Shown: positions 7,635 through 16,346 of the stretch, piece after piece
Layout: every line of letters begins with the position of its first letter
Position numbering within the stretch: the first letter of the stretch is position 1
From: Myxococcus sp. RHSTA-1-4
Lineage (GTDB): Bacteria > Myxococcota > Myxococcia > Myxococcales > Myxococcaceae
DNA: 64,000 bases
Assembly: GCF_020037125.1 (NCBI RefSeq)
Contig: NZ_JAIQDG010000011.1
Coordinates: 186,001 to 250,000 of the forward strand
Direction of reading: 5' to 3'
Position numbers and translations under genes: made by a program
The notes under the pieces: generated by a model
What the model saw: the letters and a program-made list of their open reading frames with translations, nothing else
Database searches by the model: none
Told to the model about the DNA's origin: nothing

Positions 7635-8642
7635 ATGAAGGCGATGGTCCTCTGCGCGGGCCTGGGTACCCGCCTGCGCCCGCTCACCGAGCGCTGGCCC
7701 AAGCCGGCCATGCCGCTCCTGGGGCAGCCGCTCTTGCGCTACCACCTCGCGGTGCTGAAGGCCGCGGGCGTGACGGCGGTGGGCATCAACACCCACCACC
7801 TGCCGGACACCATGGCGGAGGTGGCCCGCGCCGAGTGCGAGCGCGCGCAGCTGCCGCTGCACGTGGTGCACGAGCCCGTCATCCAGGGCACCGGCGGCGG
7901 CATCCGCGGCCTGCGCGAGTTCCTCTCCGGGGACGACTTCCTCGTCTTCAATGGGGACATCCTCTACCCGGTGGACCTGCGGCCGGCGGTGGCCATGCAC
8001 CGTGCATCCGGCGCGGTGGCCACCATGGTGCTGCAGGCCATGCCGGAGGGGGAGAAGTACGCGGCGGTGGAGCTGGATGCGTCCGGCCACGTACGGCGCA
8101 TCGCCGGCCACGGCCCCGGAGGCGAGGGCCTGACGCCGTGGCACTTCACCGGCGTGCACGTGATGTCCCCGCGCATCTTCGACTTCATGACGCCGGAGGG
8201 GCCCGAGGACATCAACCGCGAGGTCTACGTGCGCGCCATGCAGGCGGGCCAGACGGTGCGCGGCGTGCGGGTGGACGGGTACTGGTCCGACCTGGGCACG
8301 CCGTCACGCTACCTGGCCACGGTGCTGGACGTGCTCGCCGGCCGCGTGCGGCTGGAGTGGCTGGGCGCGGACGCGCCCGGCCCGTCCTGGGTGCATCCGG
8401 AGGCGCGCGTGGGCACGAAGTCCGTGGAGGGCCCGGTGTACCTCGGCCGCGGGGCCACCGTGGCGGAGGGGGCCTCCGTGGGCCCCGGCGTGTCCGTGGG
8501 CGCGGGCGCGAAGGTGGGCACGGGCGCGAGAGTCCAGCGGGCCGCCGTCTTCGAGGACACCGAGGTGGCACCCGGCGAGACGCTCACCGAGGTGCTCGCG
8601 TGGGGGACGCACCGGATTCCCGCGCCGCTGTCGGGGCGCTGA
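7635..8642 (+). CDS. murU: MurU-like sugar-1-phosphate nucleotidyltransferase
   Basis: 335 residues. The N-terminal 220 residues are a nucleotidyltransferase: signature MVLCAGLGTRLRPLTERWPKP, metal-binding FLVFNGDILYPVDL, PWHFTGVHVMSPR and GYWSDLGTPSRYL. A C-terminal extension of about 100 residues has hexapeptide-like turns (VHPEARVGTKSVEGPVYLG, VSVGAGAKVGTGARV) typical of left-handed beta-helix. Pseudomonas MurU lacks this second domain, so the protein resembles mannose-1-phosphate guanylyltransferases as well. The coupling to the AmgK-like kinase suggests conversion of MurNAc or GlcNAc 1-phosphate to the UDP-sugar; a GDP-mannose or glucose-1-phosphate role is the alternative. Confidence 0.8.
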   Translation: MKAMVLCAGLGTRLRPLTERWPKPAMPLLGQPLLRYHLAVLKAAGVTAVGINTHHLPDTMAEVARAECERAQLPLHVVHEPVIQGTGGGIRGLREFLSGDDFLVFNGDILYPVDLRPAVAMHRASGAVATMVLQAMPEGEKYAAVELDASGHVRRIAGHGPGGEGLTPWHFTGVHVMSPRIFDFMTPEGPEDINREVYVRAMQAGQTVRGVRVDGYWSDLGTPSRYLATVLDVLAGRVRLEWLGADAPGPSWVHPEARVGTKSVEGPVYLGRGATVAEGASVGPGVSVGAGAKVGTGARVQRAAVFEDTEVAPGETLTEVLAWGTHRIPAPLSGR

Positions 8643-8707
8643 GAGACTCCGGACCGCGAGCGCGCGCCGGGCCGCGTGCTCCGGTGCCCGGACCGTGGGC
8701 TTCCTCC

Positions 8708-8737
8708 GGGAGTCTGGAGCTCGAGACTCCAGACTCC
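8708..8737. terminator. Hairpin between convergent murU-like and PP2C genes
   Basis: Perfect inverted repeat: AGTCTGGAG (8711-8719) pairs with CTCCAGACT (8727-8735), extended by two G-C pairs, with a 7-base loop. It sits just past the + strand gene and inside the first bases after the PP2C stop (8746), so it can serve both convergent transcripts. No U-tract follows. Confidence 0.65.
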
Positions 8738-8745
8738 GCGGGTGC

Positions 8746-9510
8746 TCAGCTCGCGTGGTAGCGCGCCAGCACGCAGGTGACGTTGTCGTTGCCGCCGGCG
8801 GCGTTGGCCAGGTCGATGAGCTGACCGCAGGCCTTGTCCAGCTCGGGGGTGCGCAGGAGGATGTCCTGCATCTGCGCGTCCGTCACCATGCCGCTCAGGC
8901 CGTCCGAGCAGAGCAGGAAGATGTCGCCCTCCTGCGGCTCCACGCGCGACACATCCACCTGGACGTTCTCCTTCATGCCGAGCGCGCGGACGATGACGTT
9001 CTTGTGCGGGAAGTTCTCGATTTCCTCCGGCGAGAGCTTCTTCGCCTTGAGGTAGTCGTTGAGGAGCGAGTGGTCCTCCGTCACCTGCTTGAGGGCGCCG
9101 GCTCGGAAGAAGTACACGCGGCTGTCGCCCACGTGGCCCACATAGGCCACGTCGGCAGCGAAGTGCACGCTGACGATGGTGGTCCCCATGCCCTTGTACT
9201 TCGCCTCGGTGCTGGCCTTCTCGTAGATGCGCGCGTTGGCGAGCTTGATGCCGGTGGAGAGCCGGTTCTCGTCGTAGTTGCGGGCCTTGTCCATCTTGAA
9301 GGGCCAGGTGCAGTCCTGGTCCTTGGACGTCATCCGGTAGAACTCACCGAGCTCGTCCACCGCGATGCGGCTCGCAATCTCGCCGGAGGAGTGGCCACCC
9401 ATGCCATCCGCCACGCAGAAGAGGTTCTCCTCCTGGAGCACCAGGAAGTTGTCCTCGTTGTGATTCCGTTTCATCCCGACGTGGGTGCTGCCGGCGACCT
9501 CGATGCGCAT
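8746..9510 (-). CDS. PP2C-family Ser/Thr protein phosphatase
   Basis: 254 residues. The PP2C/PPM metal-dependent phosphatase motifs are complete: RNHNEDNF with metal-binding Asp, VADGMGGHSSGEIAS, GMGTTIVSVHF, HVGDSRVYFFR, LCSDGLSGMV and GGNDNVTCVLARY. No membrane segment or extra domain is present, so it is a soluble single-domain enzyme that removes phosphate from Ser/Thr of proteins. The size and domain make-up fit the Stp/PrpC type and Pph1 of Myxococcus xanthus, though orthology to Pph1 was not tested. Two Ser/Thr kinases lie elsewhere in the window and could be counterparts. It lies 92 bases downstream of the DUF192 gene on the same strand. Confidence 0.92.
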   Translation of the reverse strand: MRIEVAGSTHVGMKRNHNEDNFLVLQEENLFCVADGMGGHSSGEIASRIAVDELGEFYRMTSKDQDCTWPFKMDKARNYDENRLSTGIKLANARIYEKASTEAKYKGMGTTIVSVHFAADVAYVGHVGDSRVYFFRAGALKQVTEDHSLLNDYLKAKKLSPEEIENFPHKNVIVRALGMKENVQVDVSRVEPQEGDIFLLCSDGLSGMVTDAQMQDILLRTPELDKACGQLIDLANAAGGNDNVTCVLARYHAS

Positions 9511-9602
9511 GCTCGGGAACTCTTCTGGAGGGGGCGGAAAAACTCGCGGCGGAGGTTAACAAAGCCCTCGGAAAACGGTCAAAACTCATGCCTGCCGGCT
9601 CT

Positions 9603-9986
9603 TCAGGCAGGGAAATGGGGGGTGGGCGGCTGGGAGACCGGCTCGAAGCTCAACCGGTCACCTTCCCGCGTTCCGCTGGCCTCCAGGACGCCCGCGGGCA
9701 GCTCCAGGACGGAGCGTGATTGAAAGTACACGGAGGTTGCCCGCCAGGGAGGGAGCGCTGAGAGCTGCTTGACGATGACGCCCTGGGCGTCCAGGAAGGC
9801 CACGTCAATGGGGATGCGCATGAAGAAGGTGTGGATGGAGTTGCAGGGAAGGATGTGCAGCCCCTCGCCCACGGCGAGCGAGCGCCGCCCCATGAGTCCC
9901 TTGAAGCGGTGGAGGAACCCGGTGGCCCGCTCGGCCCGGTCCGCCAACAGCCGCTGCCGTGTCTCGTTGTTCACCCTCCAGCGCAT
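9603..9986 (-). CDS. DUF192 family protein
   Basis: 127 residues. The DUF192 fold is recognised by ATGFLHRFKGLMGRRSL, GEGLHILPCNSIHTFFMRIPIDVAFLD and LELPAGVLEASGTREGD. Many members are periplasmic with a signal peptide, but this one begins MRWRVNNETRQRLLADR without one, so it is probably cytoplasmic. Biochemical function is unknown for the family. Its start (9986) is only 17 bases from the chosen start of the divergent trmL gene (10004), so promoters and ribosome-binding sites of both genes must overlap their coding ends. It is followed by the PP2C gene. Confidence 0.85.
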   Translation of the reverse strand: MRWRVNNETRQRLLADRAERATGFLHRFKGLMGRRSLAVGEGLHILPCNSIHTFFMRIPIDVAFLDAQGVIVKQLSALPPWRATSVYFQSRSVLELPAGVLEASGTREGDRLSFEPVSQPPTPHFPA

Positions 9987-10003
9987 GTAGCGCGTTCTAC
10001 CCC

Positions 10004-10507
10004 ATGCTCGAACCCCTGGCGCGTCCTCTGCATCTGGTCCTGGTCTCCCCGCAGATTCCCCCCAATACGGGCAACGTGGCCCGGCTGTGCGCGGTGACGG
10101 GCTGCCGCCTCATCCTGGTGGAGCCGCTGGGCTTCTCCATCGACGACCGGCACCTGAAGCGGGCGGGGCTGGACTACTGGGACAAGGTGTTCCTCCGGCT
10201 GTATCCCACCTATGCGGCGTACGTGGCGGACTACCCGGAGGCCCGGCGGTGGCTCTTCTCGGCGCGGGCGGAGACGTCCCTGTACGAGGCCCGGTTCCAG
10301 GAGGGCGACCACCTGGTGTTCGGCTCGGAGGTGACGGGGCTCCTGCCGGAGGTGATGGAGGGGGGGACGGGGACGGCGGTGACGATTCCGATGCTACAGG
10401 ACCGTCGCAGCCTGAATCTGTCCACGGCGGTGGGGATTGGGGCCTATGAGGCCCTGCGGCAGGTGGCCTTCAGCGGAGCGGGCAGGCAGGCCCCCCCGGC
10501 AAGTTGA
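10004..10507 (+). CDS. trmL: tRNA (cytidine/uridine-34-2'-O)-methyltransferase TrmL
   Basis: 167 residues from ATG 10004 (MLEPLARPLHLVLVSPQIPP). SPOUT-class TrmL: PQIPPNTGNVARLCAVTGC, LEPLGF near residue 50, WLFSARAE, HLVFGSEVTGLLPE and the knot-forming IPMLQDRRSLNLSTAVGIGAYEALRQ. TrmL methylates the ribose of nucleotide 34 in the wobble position of certain leucine tRNAs. A longer start at 9959 would overlap the divergent gene and adds an atypical tail. The gene ends 34 bases before the giant J-domain protein gene, so the two may be co-transcribed. Confidence 0.92.
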   Translation: MLEPLARPLHLVLVSPQIPPNTGNVARLCAVTGCRLILVEPLGFSIDDRHLKRAGLDYWDKVFLRLYPTYAAYVADYPEARRWLFSARAETSLYEARFQEGDHLVFGSEVTGLLPEVMEGGTGTAVTIPMLQDRRSLNLSTAVGIGAYEALRQVAFSGAGRQAPPAS

Positions 10508-10541
10508 GGGGAGGGGCGGAGGGACTACACTGCGGCGGAGC

Positions 10542-13500
10542 ATGACCCCGTCGCAGGCCGCCGAAGCGCTGTATTCCGCCCACAAGTCCCGAGCCACCGG
10601 GTGGCTGACGCTTTCCGCGGGAGGGCGTGAGTCCCGGCTGTTCCTGCGCGAGGGGAACCTCGTGGGCACGCGGCTGGGGTTCGGGTACCAGAGCCCGGCG
10701 CAGGCGCTCTTGCAGAGTGGGATGCTGGGCGCGGAGGCGCTGGATGCGCTGTGGGCGCGCGGCGGGGCGGGGGCGCCGGACGAGGAGTTGCTGGAGGAGT
10801 ACGGCCTGGAACCGGACGTGGTGGTGGAGCAGCAGGTGCTCGCCCACGTGCGGAGGCTGAGCGAGCTGGCCGAGCGCGCCGCGTTCGAGCCCGGCTCGGT
10901 GGAGGAGGACTTCCGCCCCATCGCGGGGGCGCGCGTGGTGCGCGCGGCGCTGGAGACTCCGCACGGTGCGGCGCCGGTGGTCCGGGTGTTCCGCTGCGAG
11001 GATGTCGCGGCGTGCGAGCCGTGGCTCACGGATGAGTCGGAGCGGGAGTTCTTGGAGACGCTGGCGGAGTTCCGGCAGCCGGAGGGGTTGACGGCCGCGC
11101 AGGAGGCACTGCTGCTCGTGCTGGAGCGCGAGGGGTGTGTCCAGGCGCTGTCGGTGGAGGAGTGGGAGGCGCGGGAGCAGGCTCGGCGGGAGGAGGAGGC
11201 TCGGCGGAGGGCGGAGGAGGAGGCACGCCGACTCGCGGAAGAAGAGGCACGCCGCAGGGCCGAAGAGGAACGGCTGGCCGAAGAGGCTCGACTGGCGGAG
11301 GAGGCCCGGCTGGCCGAAGAGGCTCGGCGGGCTGAAGAGGCTCGGCTCGCTGAAGAGGCTCGACTGGCGGAGGAGGCCCGGCTCGCTGAAGAGGCTCGAC
11401 TGGCGGAGGAGGCCCGCCTCGCTGAAGAGGCTCGACTGGCGGAGGAGGCCCGGCTCGCTGAAGAGGCTCGACTGGCGGAGGAGGCCCGGCTCGCTGAAGA
11501 GGCTCGACTGGCGGAGGAGGCCCGCCTCGCGGAGGAGCGTCGTCTCGCGGAAGAGGCCCGGCTCGCTGAAGAGGCTCGCCGCGCGGAAGAAGCGCGCCTC
11601 GCGGAAGAGCGTCGCCTGGCGGAGGAGGCCCGTCTCGCTGAGGAGGCTCGGCTCGCGGAGGAGGCCCGTCTCGCCGAGGAGGCCCGCCTCGCGGAGGAGC
11701 GTCGTCTCGCTGAGGAGGCCCGGCTGGCTGAAGAGGCTCGCCGCGCGGAAGAAGCGCGCCTCGCGGAAGAGCGTCGCCTGGCTGAGGAGGCCCGTCTCGC
11801 TGAGGAGGCTCGGCTCGCTGAGGAGGCTCGGCTCGCTGAGGAGGCTCGGCTCGAAGAGGAGCGTCGTAGGGCCGAGGAGGAAGCGCGTCTGGCTGAGGCT
11901 GCAAGGCTCGAAGCAGAGCGCCTCCGCGCGGAAGAAGAGGCTCGGCTGGCCGAAGAGGCGCGTCTGGCGGAGGAGCGCCGTCGCGCCGAAGAGGAGGCCC
12001 GTCTCGCGGAAGAGGCTCGCCTGGCCGAGGAAGCCCGCCTTGAGGAAGCGCGTCGTCTTGCCGAGGAAGCTCGCCTTCGGGCTGAGGAAGAGGAGCGGCG
12101 CGCCGCCGAGGAACGTCGCAGGGCCGAGGAAGAAGCGCGTCTGGCGGAGGAGGCGCGCATTGAGGAGGAGCGCCGGCTGGCCGAAGAGGCGCGTCTCGCG
12201 GAAGAGGCCCGGTTGGCCGAAGAGGCCCGCCTGGCGGAGGAGCGTCGTCTCGCGGAAGAGGCCCGGCTCGCGGAAGAGCGGCGCTTGGCTGAGGAGGCCC
12301 GCCTCGCCGAAGAACGGCGCCTCGCTGAAGAGGCTCGGCTGGCTGAAGAGGCTCGTCTCGCTGAGGAGGCTCGGCTGGCTGAAGAGGCTCGTCTCGCTGA
12401 GGAGGCTCGGCTGGCGGAAGAGGCTCGCCTAGCGGAGGAGGCTCGTCTCGCTGAAGAGGCCCGGCTCGAAGAGGAGCGTCGTCTCTCGGAAGAAGCCCGG
12501 CTGGCGGAGGAGGCTCGCCTTGCCGAACAGCGACGCCTGGAGGCTGAAGCGCGTCGTGCAGAGGAGTTGAGGCTCGCGGAAGAGGCTCGGCTGGCCGAGG
12601 AAGCGCGCCTCGCGGAGCAGGCGCGCCTCGAAGAAGAGCGTCGCCTCGAAGAAGAGCGTCGCCTCGAAGAGGCTCGGCTGGCGGAGGAAGCGCGCCTTGC
12701 TGAAGAGGCTCGCCTCGAAGAGGAGCGCCGACGAGAAGAGGCCCGCCTGGCCGAAGAGGCCCGGCTTGAAGAGGAGCGTCGTCTCGCTGAAGAGGCTCGG
12801 CTCGAAGAGGAGCGTCGCCTCGCGGAGGAGGCCCGTCTTGCCGAGGAGGCCCGGCTCGAAGAGGAGCGTCGCCTCGCTGCGGAAGAAGCGCGGCTGGCCG
12901 AAGAGGCCCGTCTTGCTGAACAGCGACGCCTGGAGGAAGAAGCGCGTCGCGCGGAGGAACTGAGACTCGCAGAGGAAGCGCGCCGGGCTGAGGAGGAACG
13001 CCGCAGAGTCGAAGAAGAGCGCCGCGCGGAAGAGGCTCGGCTGGCGGAAGAAGCTCGCCTCGCCGAAGAGGCTCGCCGCGCGGAAGAAGAGCGTCTGGCG
13101 GAAGAGGCTCGACTGGCTGAGGAAGCTCGCCTCGCGGAGGAAGCCCGCCTTGAAGAGGAGCGTCGTCTCGCGGAAGAAGCGGCTCGCCTTGCCGAGGAGG
13201 CCCGTCTAGCCGAGGAGGCCCGCCGCGCCGAAGAAGCGCGCCTCGCCGAAGAGGCACGGCTGGCGGAAGAGGCCCGCCGCGCCGAAGAAGCGCGCCTCGC
13301 CGAAGAGGCACGGCTGGCGGAAGAGGCTCGTCTCGCCGAAGAAGCGCGTCGCGCGGAAGAGCGTCGCCTCGCCGAGGAGGCCCGTCGGGCCGAAGAGGCA
13401 CGGTTGGCGGAAGAGGCTCGCCTCGCGGAAGAAGCGCGCCTCGCGGAAGAGCGTCGCCTGGCTGAGGAGGCCCGGCTGGCGGAAGAGGCTCGCCTCGCGG

Positions 13501-16166
13501 AGGAGGCCCGTCGGGTCGAGGAGGCTCGCCGCGCCGAAGAAGCGCGCCTCGCCGAAGAGGCCCGGTTGGCGGAAGAGGCTCGCCGCGCCGAAGAGGCTCG
13601 CCGCGCCGAAGAAGCCCGGTTGGCCGAGGAGGCCCGTCTAGCCGAAGAGGCTCGCCTGGCTGAGGAGGCCCGGCTGGCGGAAGAGGCTCGCCTCGCAGAG
13701 GAGGCCCGTCGGGCCGAAGAGGCACGGCTGGCGGAAGAAGCACGCCTTGCGGAAGAAGCGCGCCGCGCGGAGGAGGCTCATCGGGCCGAAGAAGCACGCC
13801 GCGCCGAGGAAGCCCGCCGCGCGGAGGAGGCCCGCCGCGCCGAAGAAGCACGCCGCGCCGAGGAAGCTCGTCGCGCGGAAGAAGCGCGCCTGGCCGAGGA
13901 AGCTCGTCGCGCGGAAGAAGCGCGCCTGGCCGAGGAAGCTCGTCGCGCGGAAGAAGCGCGCCTGGCCGAGGAAGCTCGTCGCGCGGAAGAAGCGCGCCTG
14001 GCTGAGGAGGCCCGTCGCGCCGAGGAACTTCGTCTCGAGGTGGAGCGCCGCCGTGCGGAAGCGGTGCGCAAGGCGAAGGAGGCGCGACTCGCGGAACAGG
14101 CGCGGCTCGCGGAGGAAGCTCGTCGCGCGGAGGAGGCTCGTCGCGCGGAAGAGGCCCGCCGTGCCGAAGAGGCCCGCCGCGCGGAGGAAGCCCGCCTCGC
14201 CGAAGCGGCCCGTCAATCCGCCGCCTCCGCGCCCGCGCCGGACGACGCCGATGCGCTCGCCCTCGATGTCGGAGACATCATCGTTCCCGACTCCGAGGCG
14301 CGGCAGTCACCGGACGCCTCCTGGGCGGACGCCGTCTCGCGGGCAGCATCTTCCACCCTGGACCTCCCGTCCTCGGCCGAGGACCCCGAGGCCCTGCGGG
14401 TCGCACGTCAGCGCGCCCAGGCCGCGCTCCTCCACGACATGCAGGAGGCCATCCGCCGCTCGAAGACGCAGCCGCTGGAGCCCTGGCTCGCAGAGGAGCC
14501 TCCTCGCGCCACGCCTCCCACGCGGACGAAGGACCTCGTCCCCGCCCAGCACGAGCCGTGGAGCGCCCGGGAGACCACCCTCTCCCCCCCGTCCGAGGCC
14601 GACCCGGCGGAAACCGAAACCGACCTGCCCCTGCTGGAGCTCGAACCCGAGGCTCTGCTGGAGGCCACCCCGGTCCCCGAGCCACTCCCGAAGCCCGCCG
14701 CTCCGGCCCGGGCCTCCACCTCGGGGCCACCCGTCCTCACCCCCGCCGCGCCCCCCAAGTCCAAGGGCGGGCCGCCCGTCCTCACCCCCGTCGCCGCCCC
14801 GCAGCCCCCCACCGCGGACGTGCTCGACGGGGGAGACGACGCCAGCCTGTGGACCTCGCGCCCGGCGCCGCTGGCGGCCCCGCCCCCGCTCCGTCTGGGC
14901 CCGGCCGCCCCCAAGGCAGGCGAGGAAGACCTGTGGCGCATCGTCTCCTTCGACAAGGACGAGGGCGCGGCGAGCCTGACGGCCTCCTTCGAGGCGGCGC
15001 TCATGCAGGTGGACTCCCACCTGGAGTCGCTCATCCGCTCGGATGTCAATCAGGCGGGCGTCGATTTCAACGAACCCCCCGTCGAAGCCATTGTTGAAGC
15101 GACGATCGAACCGGGGGACCCCCTGGATCCAGGTTTCATCCCCGGTGACAACCGAGATGCAACTGGACAGACTGCATGGGCCGAGCCGTCCGGGGACCTG
15201 GACGACTGGGACTTCGACGAGGACGACGTGGCGGCAGACCCCTCCAATCCCGACGAGGCAGCGAAGCTCCGGCGCCAGCGCCTGCTGCGCCGTGCGATGG
15301 AGAACATGGGCGTACTCGGCTCGCGTGGACCCGCCGTGGTGGGTGCCACACCCACCGCCGAGCCCGCCCAGGCCACCCCCACGCCGCCCGCGCCTTCCGA
15401 GCCGCCCAAGCCGGACGAGGCGCGGCTCGCCCAGCAGATTGAGCAGCGCTACTCGGACGTCCAGGCCCGCAGGGACCACTTCTTCGTGCTCGGCGTCCCG
15501 CAGGACGCTTCCCGCGAGCAGGTGAAGTCCGCCTTCCTCAGCCTCGCCAAGCTCTTCCACCCGGACCGGCTGCCGCCAACGCTGCCCCACCTGGCGCCGA
15601 AGATTACCGCCGTCTTCGAGGCCATCCGCGAGGCCTACGAGGTCCTCTACGACGACGCCCGGCGCAAGGCGTATGTGCAGAGCCTCCAGGCCCAGCAGGC
15701 CCTGCCGAAGGCGCCCGCGCAGGCCTCTTCGTCCGCTCCCGCCGCCCGGACCGCGGGCCGTCCCGACAGCAGCCCGGACGACCTCTACAAGATGGGCGAG
15801 GTCTACTTCCGCAAGCGGGACTTCACCACCGCCTCGGACCACTACGACCGCGCCTACTCGATGGACCCGAAGCCCCTGTACCTGGCCGCCCGCGCCTGGG
15901 CCATCTACATGGACCCGGCCCGCAAGGCGGACATCCCCAAGGCCAAGCAGATGATGGCGGACGCGGTGCGCGCCGACCCCAACTGCGACCGCGCCCACTA
16001 CCAGCTCGGTGTCATCGCCCGCGTCGAGGGCGACATGGACCGCGCCGAGCGCCACTTCCGTGAGGCGGTGCGCGCCAACTCCAAGCACCTGGAGGCCAAC
16101 CAGGAGCTGCGCCTCATCGAGATGCGCAAGAAGAACCCGCCCAAGAAAGGTGGCTTCTTCCGCTGA
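10542..16166 (+). CDS. Giant PATAN (DUF4388) - charged helix - J-domain - TPR protein
   Basis: 1,874 residues from ATG 10542. Residues 1-140 are a DUF4388 (PATAN) domain (TGWLTLSAGGRESRLFLREG, GNLVGTRLGFGYQSPAQALL). Residues about 205-1226 are an almost unbroken array of the hexad LAEEAR with variants RAEEAR and LEEERR: a very long charged helix, either coiled coil or single alpha-helix, roughly 150 nm if extended. A Pro/acidic linker follows. A DnaJ-type J domain with the HPD motif is at 1673-1675 (LAKLFHPDRLPP), and TPR-like repeats occupy 1746-1865 (DDLYKMGEVYFRKRDFTTAS; HYQLGVIARVEGDMDRAERH). There is no signal peptide. I infer a scaffold that can recruit DnaK through the HPD. The start at 10437 offered by the frame overlaps trmL. 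The role is unknown. Confidence 0.88.
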   Translation: MTPSQAAEALYSAHKSRATGWLTLSAGGRESRLFLREGNLVGTRLGFGYQSPAQALLQSGMLGAEALDALWARGGAGAPDEELLEEYGLEPDVVVEQQVLAHVRRLSELAERAAFEPGSVEEDFRPIAGARVVRAALETPHGAAPVVRVFRCEDVAACEPWLTDESEREFLETLAEFRQPEGLTAAQEALLLVLEREGCVQALSVEEWEAREQARREEEARRRAEEEARRLAEEEARRRAEEERLAEEARLAEEARLAEEARRAEEARLAEEARLAEEARLAEEARLAEEARLAEEARLAEEARLAEEARLAEEARLAEEARLAEEARLAEERRLAEEARLAEEARRAEEARLAEERRLAEEARLAEEARLAEEARLAEEARLAEERRLAEEARLAEEARRAEEARLAEERRLAEEARLAEEARLAEEARLAEEARLEEERRRAEEEARLAEAARLEAERLRAEEEARLAEEARLAEERRRAEEEARLAEEARLAEEARLEEARRLAEEARLRAEEEERRAAEERRRAEEEARLAEEARIEEERRLAEEARLAEEARLAEEARLAEERRLAEEARLAEERRLAEEARLAEERRLAEEARLAEEARLAEEARLAEEARLAEEARLAEEARLAEEARLAEEARLEEERRLSEEARLAEEARLAEQRRLEAEARRAEELRLAEEARLAEEARLAEQARLEEERRLEEERRLEEARLAEEARLAEEARLEEERRREEARLAEEARLEEERRLAEEARLEEERRLAEEARLAEEARLEEERRLAAEEARLAEEARLAEQRRLEEEARRAEELRLAEEARRAEEERRRVEEERRAEEARLAEEARLAEEARRAEEERLAEEARLAEEARLAEEARLEEERRLAEEAARLAEEARLAEEARRAEEARLAEEARLAEEARRAEEARLAEEARLAEEARLAEEARRAEERRLAEEARRAEEARLAEEARLAEEARLAEERRLAEEARLAEEARLAEEARRVEEARRAEEARLAEEARLAEEARRAEEARRAEEARLAEEARLAEEARLAEEARLAEEARLAEEARRAEEARLAEEARLAEEARRAEEAHRAEEARRAEEARRAEEARRAEEARRAEEARRAEEARLAEEARRAEEARLAEEARRAEEARLAEEARRAEEARLAEEARRAEELRLEVERRRAEAVRKAKEARLAEQARLAEEARRAEEARRAEEARRAEEARRAEEARLAEAARQSAASAPAPDDADALALDVGDIIVPDSEARQSPDASWADAVSRAASSTLDLPSSAEDPEALRVARQRAQAALLHDMQEAIRRSKTQPLEPWLAEEPPRATPPTRTKDLVPAQHEPWSARETTLSPPSEADPAETETDLPLLELEPEALLEATPVPEPLPKPAAPARASTSGPPVLTPAAPPKSKGGPPVLTPVAAPQPPTADVLDGGDDASLWTSRPAPLAAPPPLRLGPAAPKAGEEDLWRIVSFDKDEGAASLTASFEAALMQVDSHLESLIRSDVNQAGVDFNEPPVEAIVEATIEPGDPLDPGFIPGDNRDATGQTAWAEPSGDLDDWDFDEDDVAADPSNPDEAAKLRRQRLLRRAMENMGVLGSRGPAVVGATPTAEPAQATPTPPAPSEPPKPDEARLAQQIEQRYSDVQARRDHFFVLGVPQDASREQVKSAFLSLAKLFHPDRLPPTLPHLAPKITAVFEAIREAYEVLYDDARRKAYVQSLQAQQALPKAPAQASSSAPAARTAGRPDSSPDDLYKMGEVYFRKRDFTTASDHYDRAYSMDPKPLYLAARAWAIYMDPARKADIPKAKQMMADAVRADPNCDRAHYQLGVIARVEGDMDRAERHFREAVRANSKHLEANQELRLIEMRKKNPPKKGGFFR
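11155..14220 (+). repeat. 18/36-bp tandem repeat array coding LAEEAR hexads
   Basis: About 3 kb built from an 18-base unit coding LAEEAR and its variants. Some blocks are near-identical 36-mers in series, for example around 11340-11525 (alternating GCTGAAGAGGCTCGACTG and GCGGAGGAGGCCCGGCTC) and four copies at about 13860-14000. Other parts are diverged only at synonymous sites. The strict 18-base period keeps the reading frame for any gain or loss of units. Confidence 0.93.
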
Positions 16167-16182
16167 GGCGGCCCCGGCTCCC

Positions 16183-16205
16183 CGCCCTCACGGAGGGTGA
16201 GGGCG
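16183..16205. terminator. Hairpin after giant J-domain gene
   Basis: GCCCTCAC (16184-16191) pairs perfectly with GTGAGGGC (16197-16204), extended by a C-G pair, with a 5-base loop. It begins 17 bases after the stop codon at 16166. No U-tract follows, so termination strength is uncertain. Confidence 0.5.
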
Positions 16206-16267
16206 AGGACGGGCACGAGCCGCCTGTCCGGCCGGGGGACAGCCGGATTCCCCGTCTTCCCAAGCCA

Positions 16268-16297
16268 TTGACATGCCTGGAAAGCGGGCAGGATGCT
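16268..16297 (+). promoter_or_regulatory. Candidate sigma70-type promoter for the PATAN response regulator
   Basis: A perfect -35 hexamer TTGACA (16268-16273) is followed after 18 bases by GATGCT (16292-16297), a partial -10. An in-frame ATG at 16293 would lie inside this -10, which favours the GTG at 16347 as translation start. Confidence 0.5.
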
Positions 16298-16346
16298 CCC
16301 GCGCCAGGCTCTCTGTAGAAGTCCGCAGCGACGAAAGGCAAGTAAC

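Noticed and set aside
10394-13851. Long antisense open frames (588 and 941 codons) opposite the giant gene
   Set aside because: They are only Ser/Ala/Arg and Pro/Leu/Arg repeats, caused by the 18-base GAG/GCC period of the sense strand; no fold, start or ribosome-binding site.
11155-14220. CRISPR array from regular repeats
   Set aside because: No unique spacers; repeats are contiguous, in frame, and code protein.
16293-16346. Upstream ATG for the response regulator
   Set aside because: It falls in the likely -10 element and adds Arg/Pro-rich residues before the receiver domain; GTG 16347 fits better.
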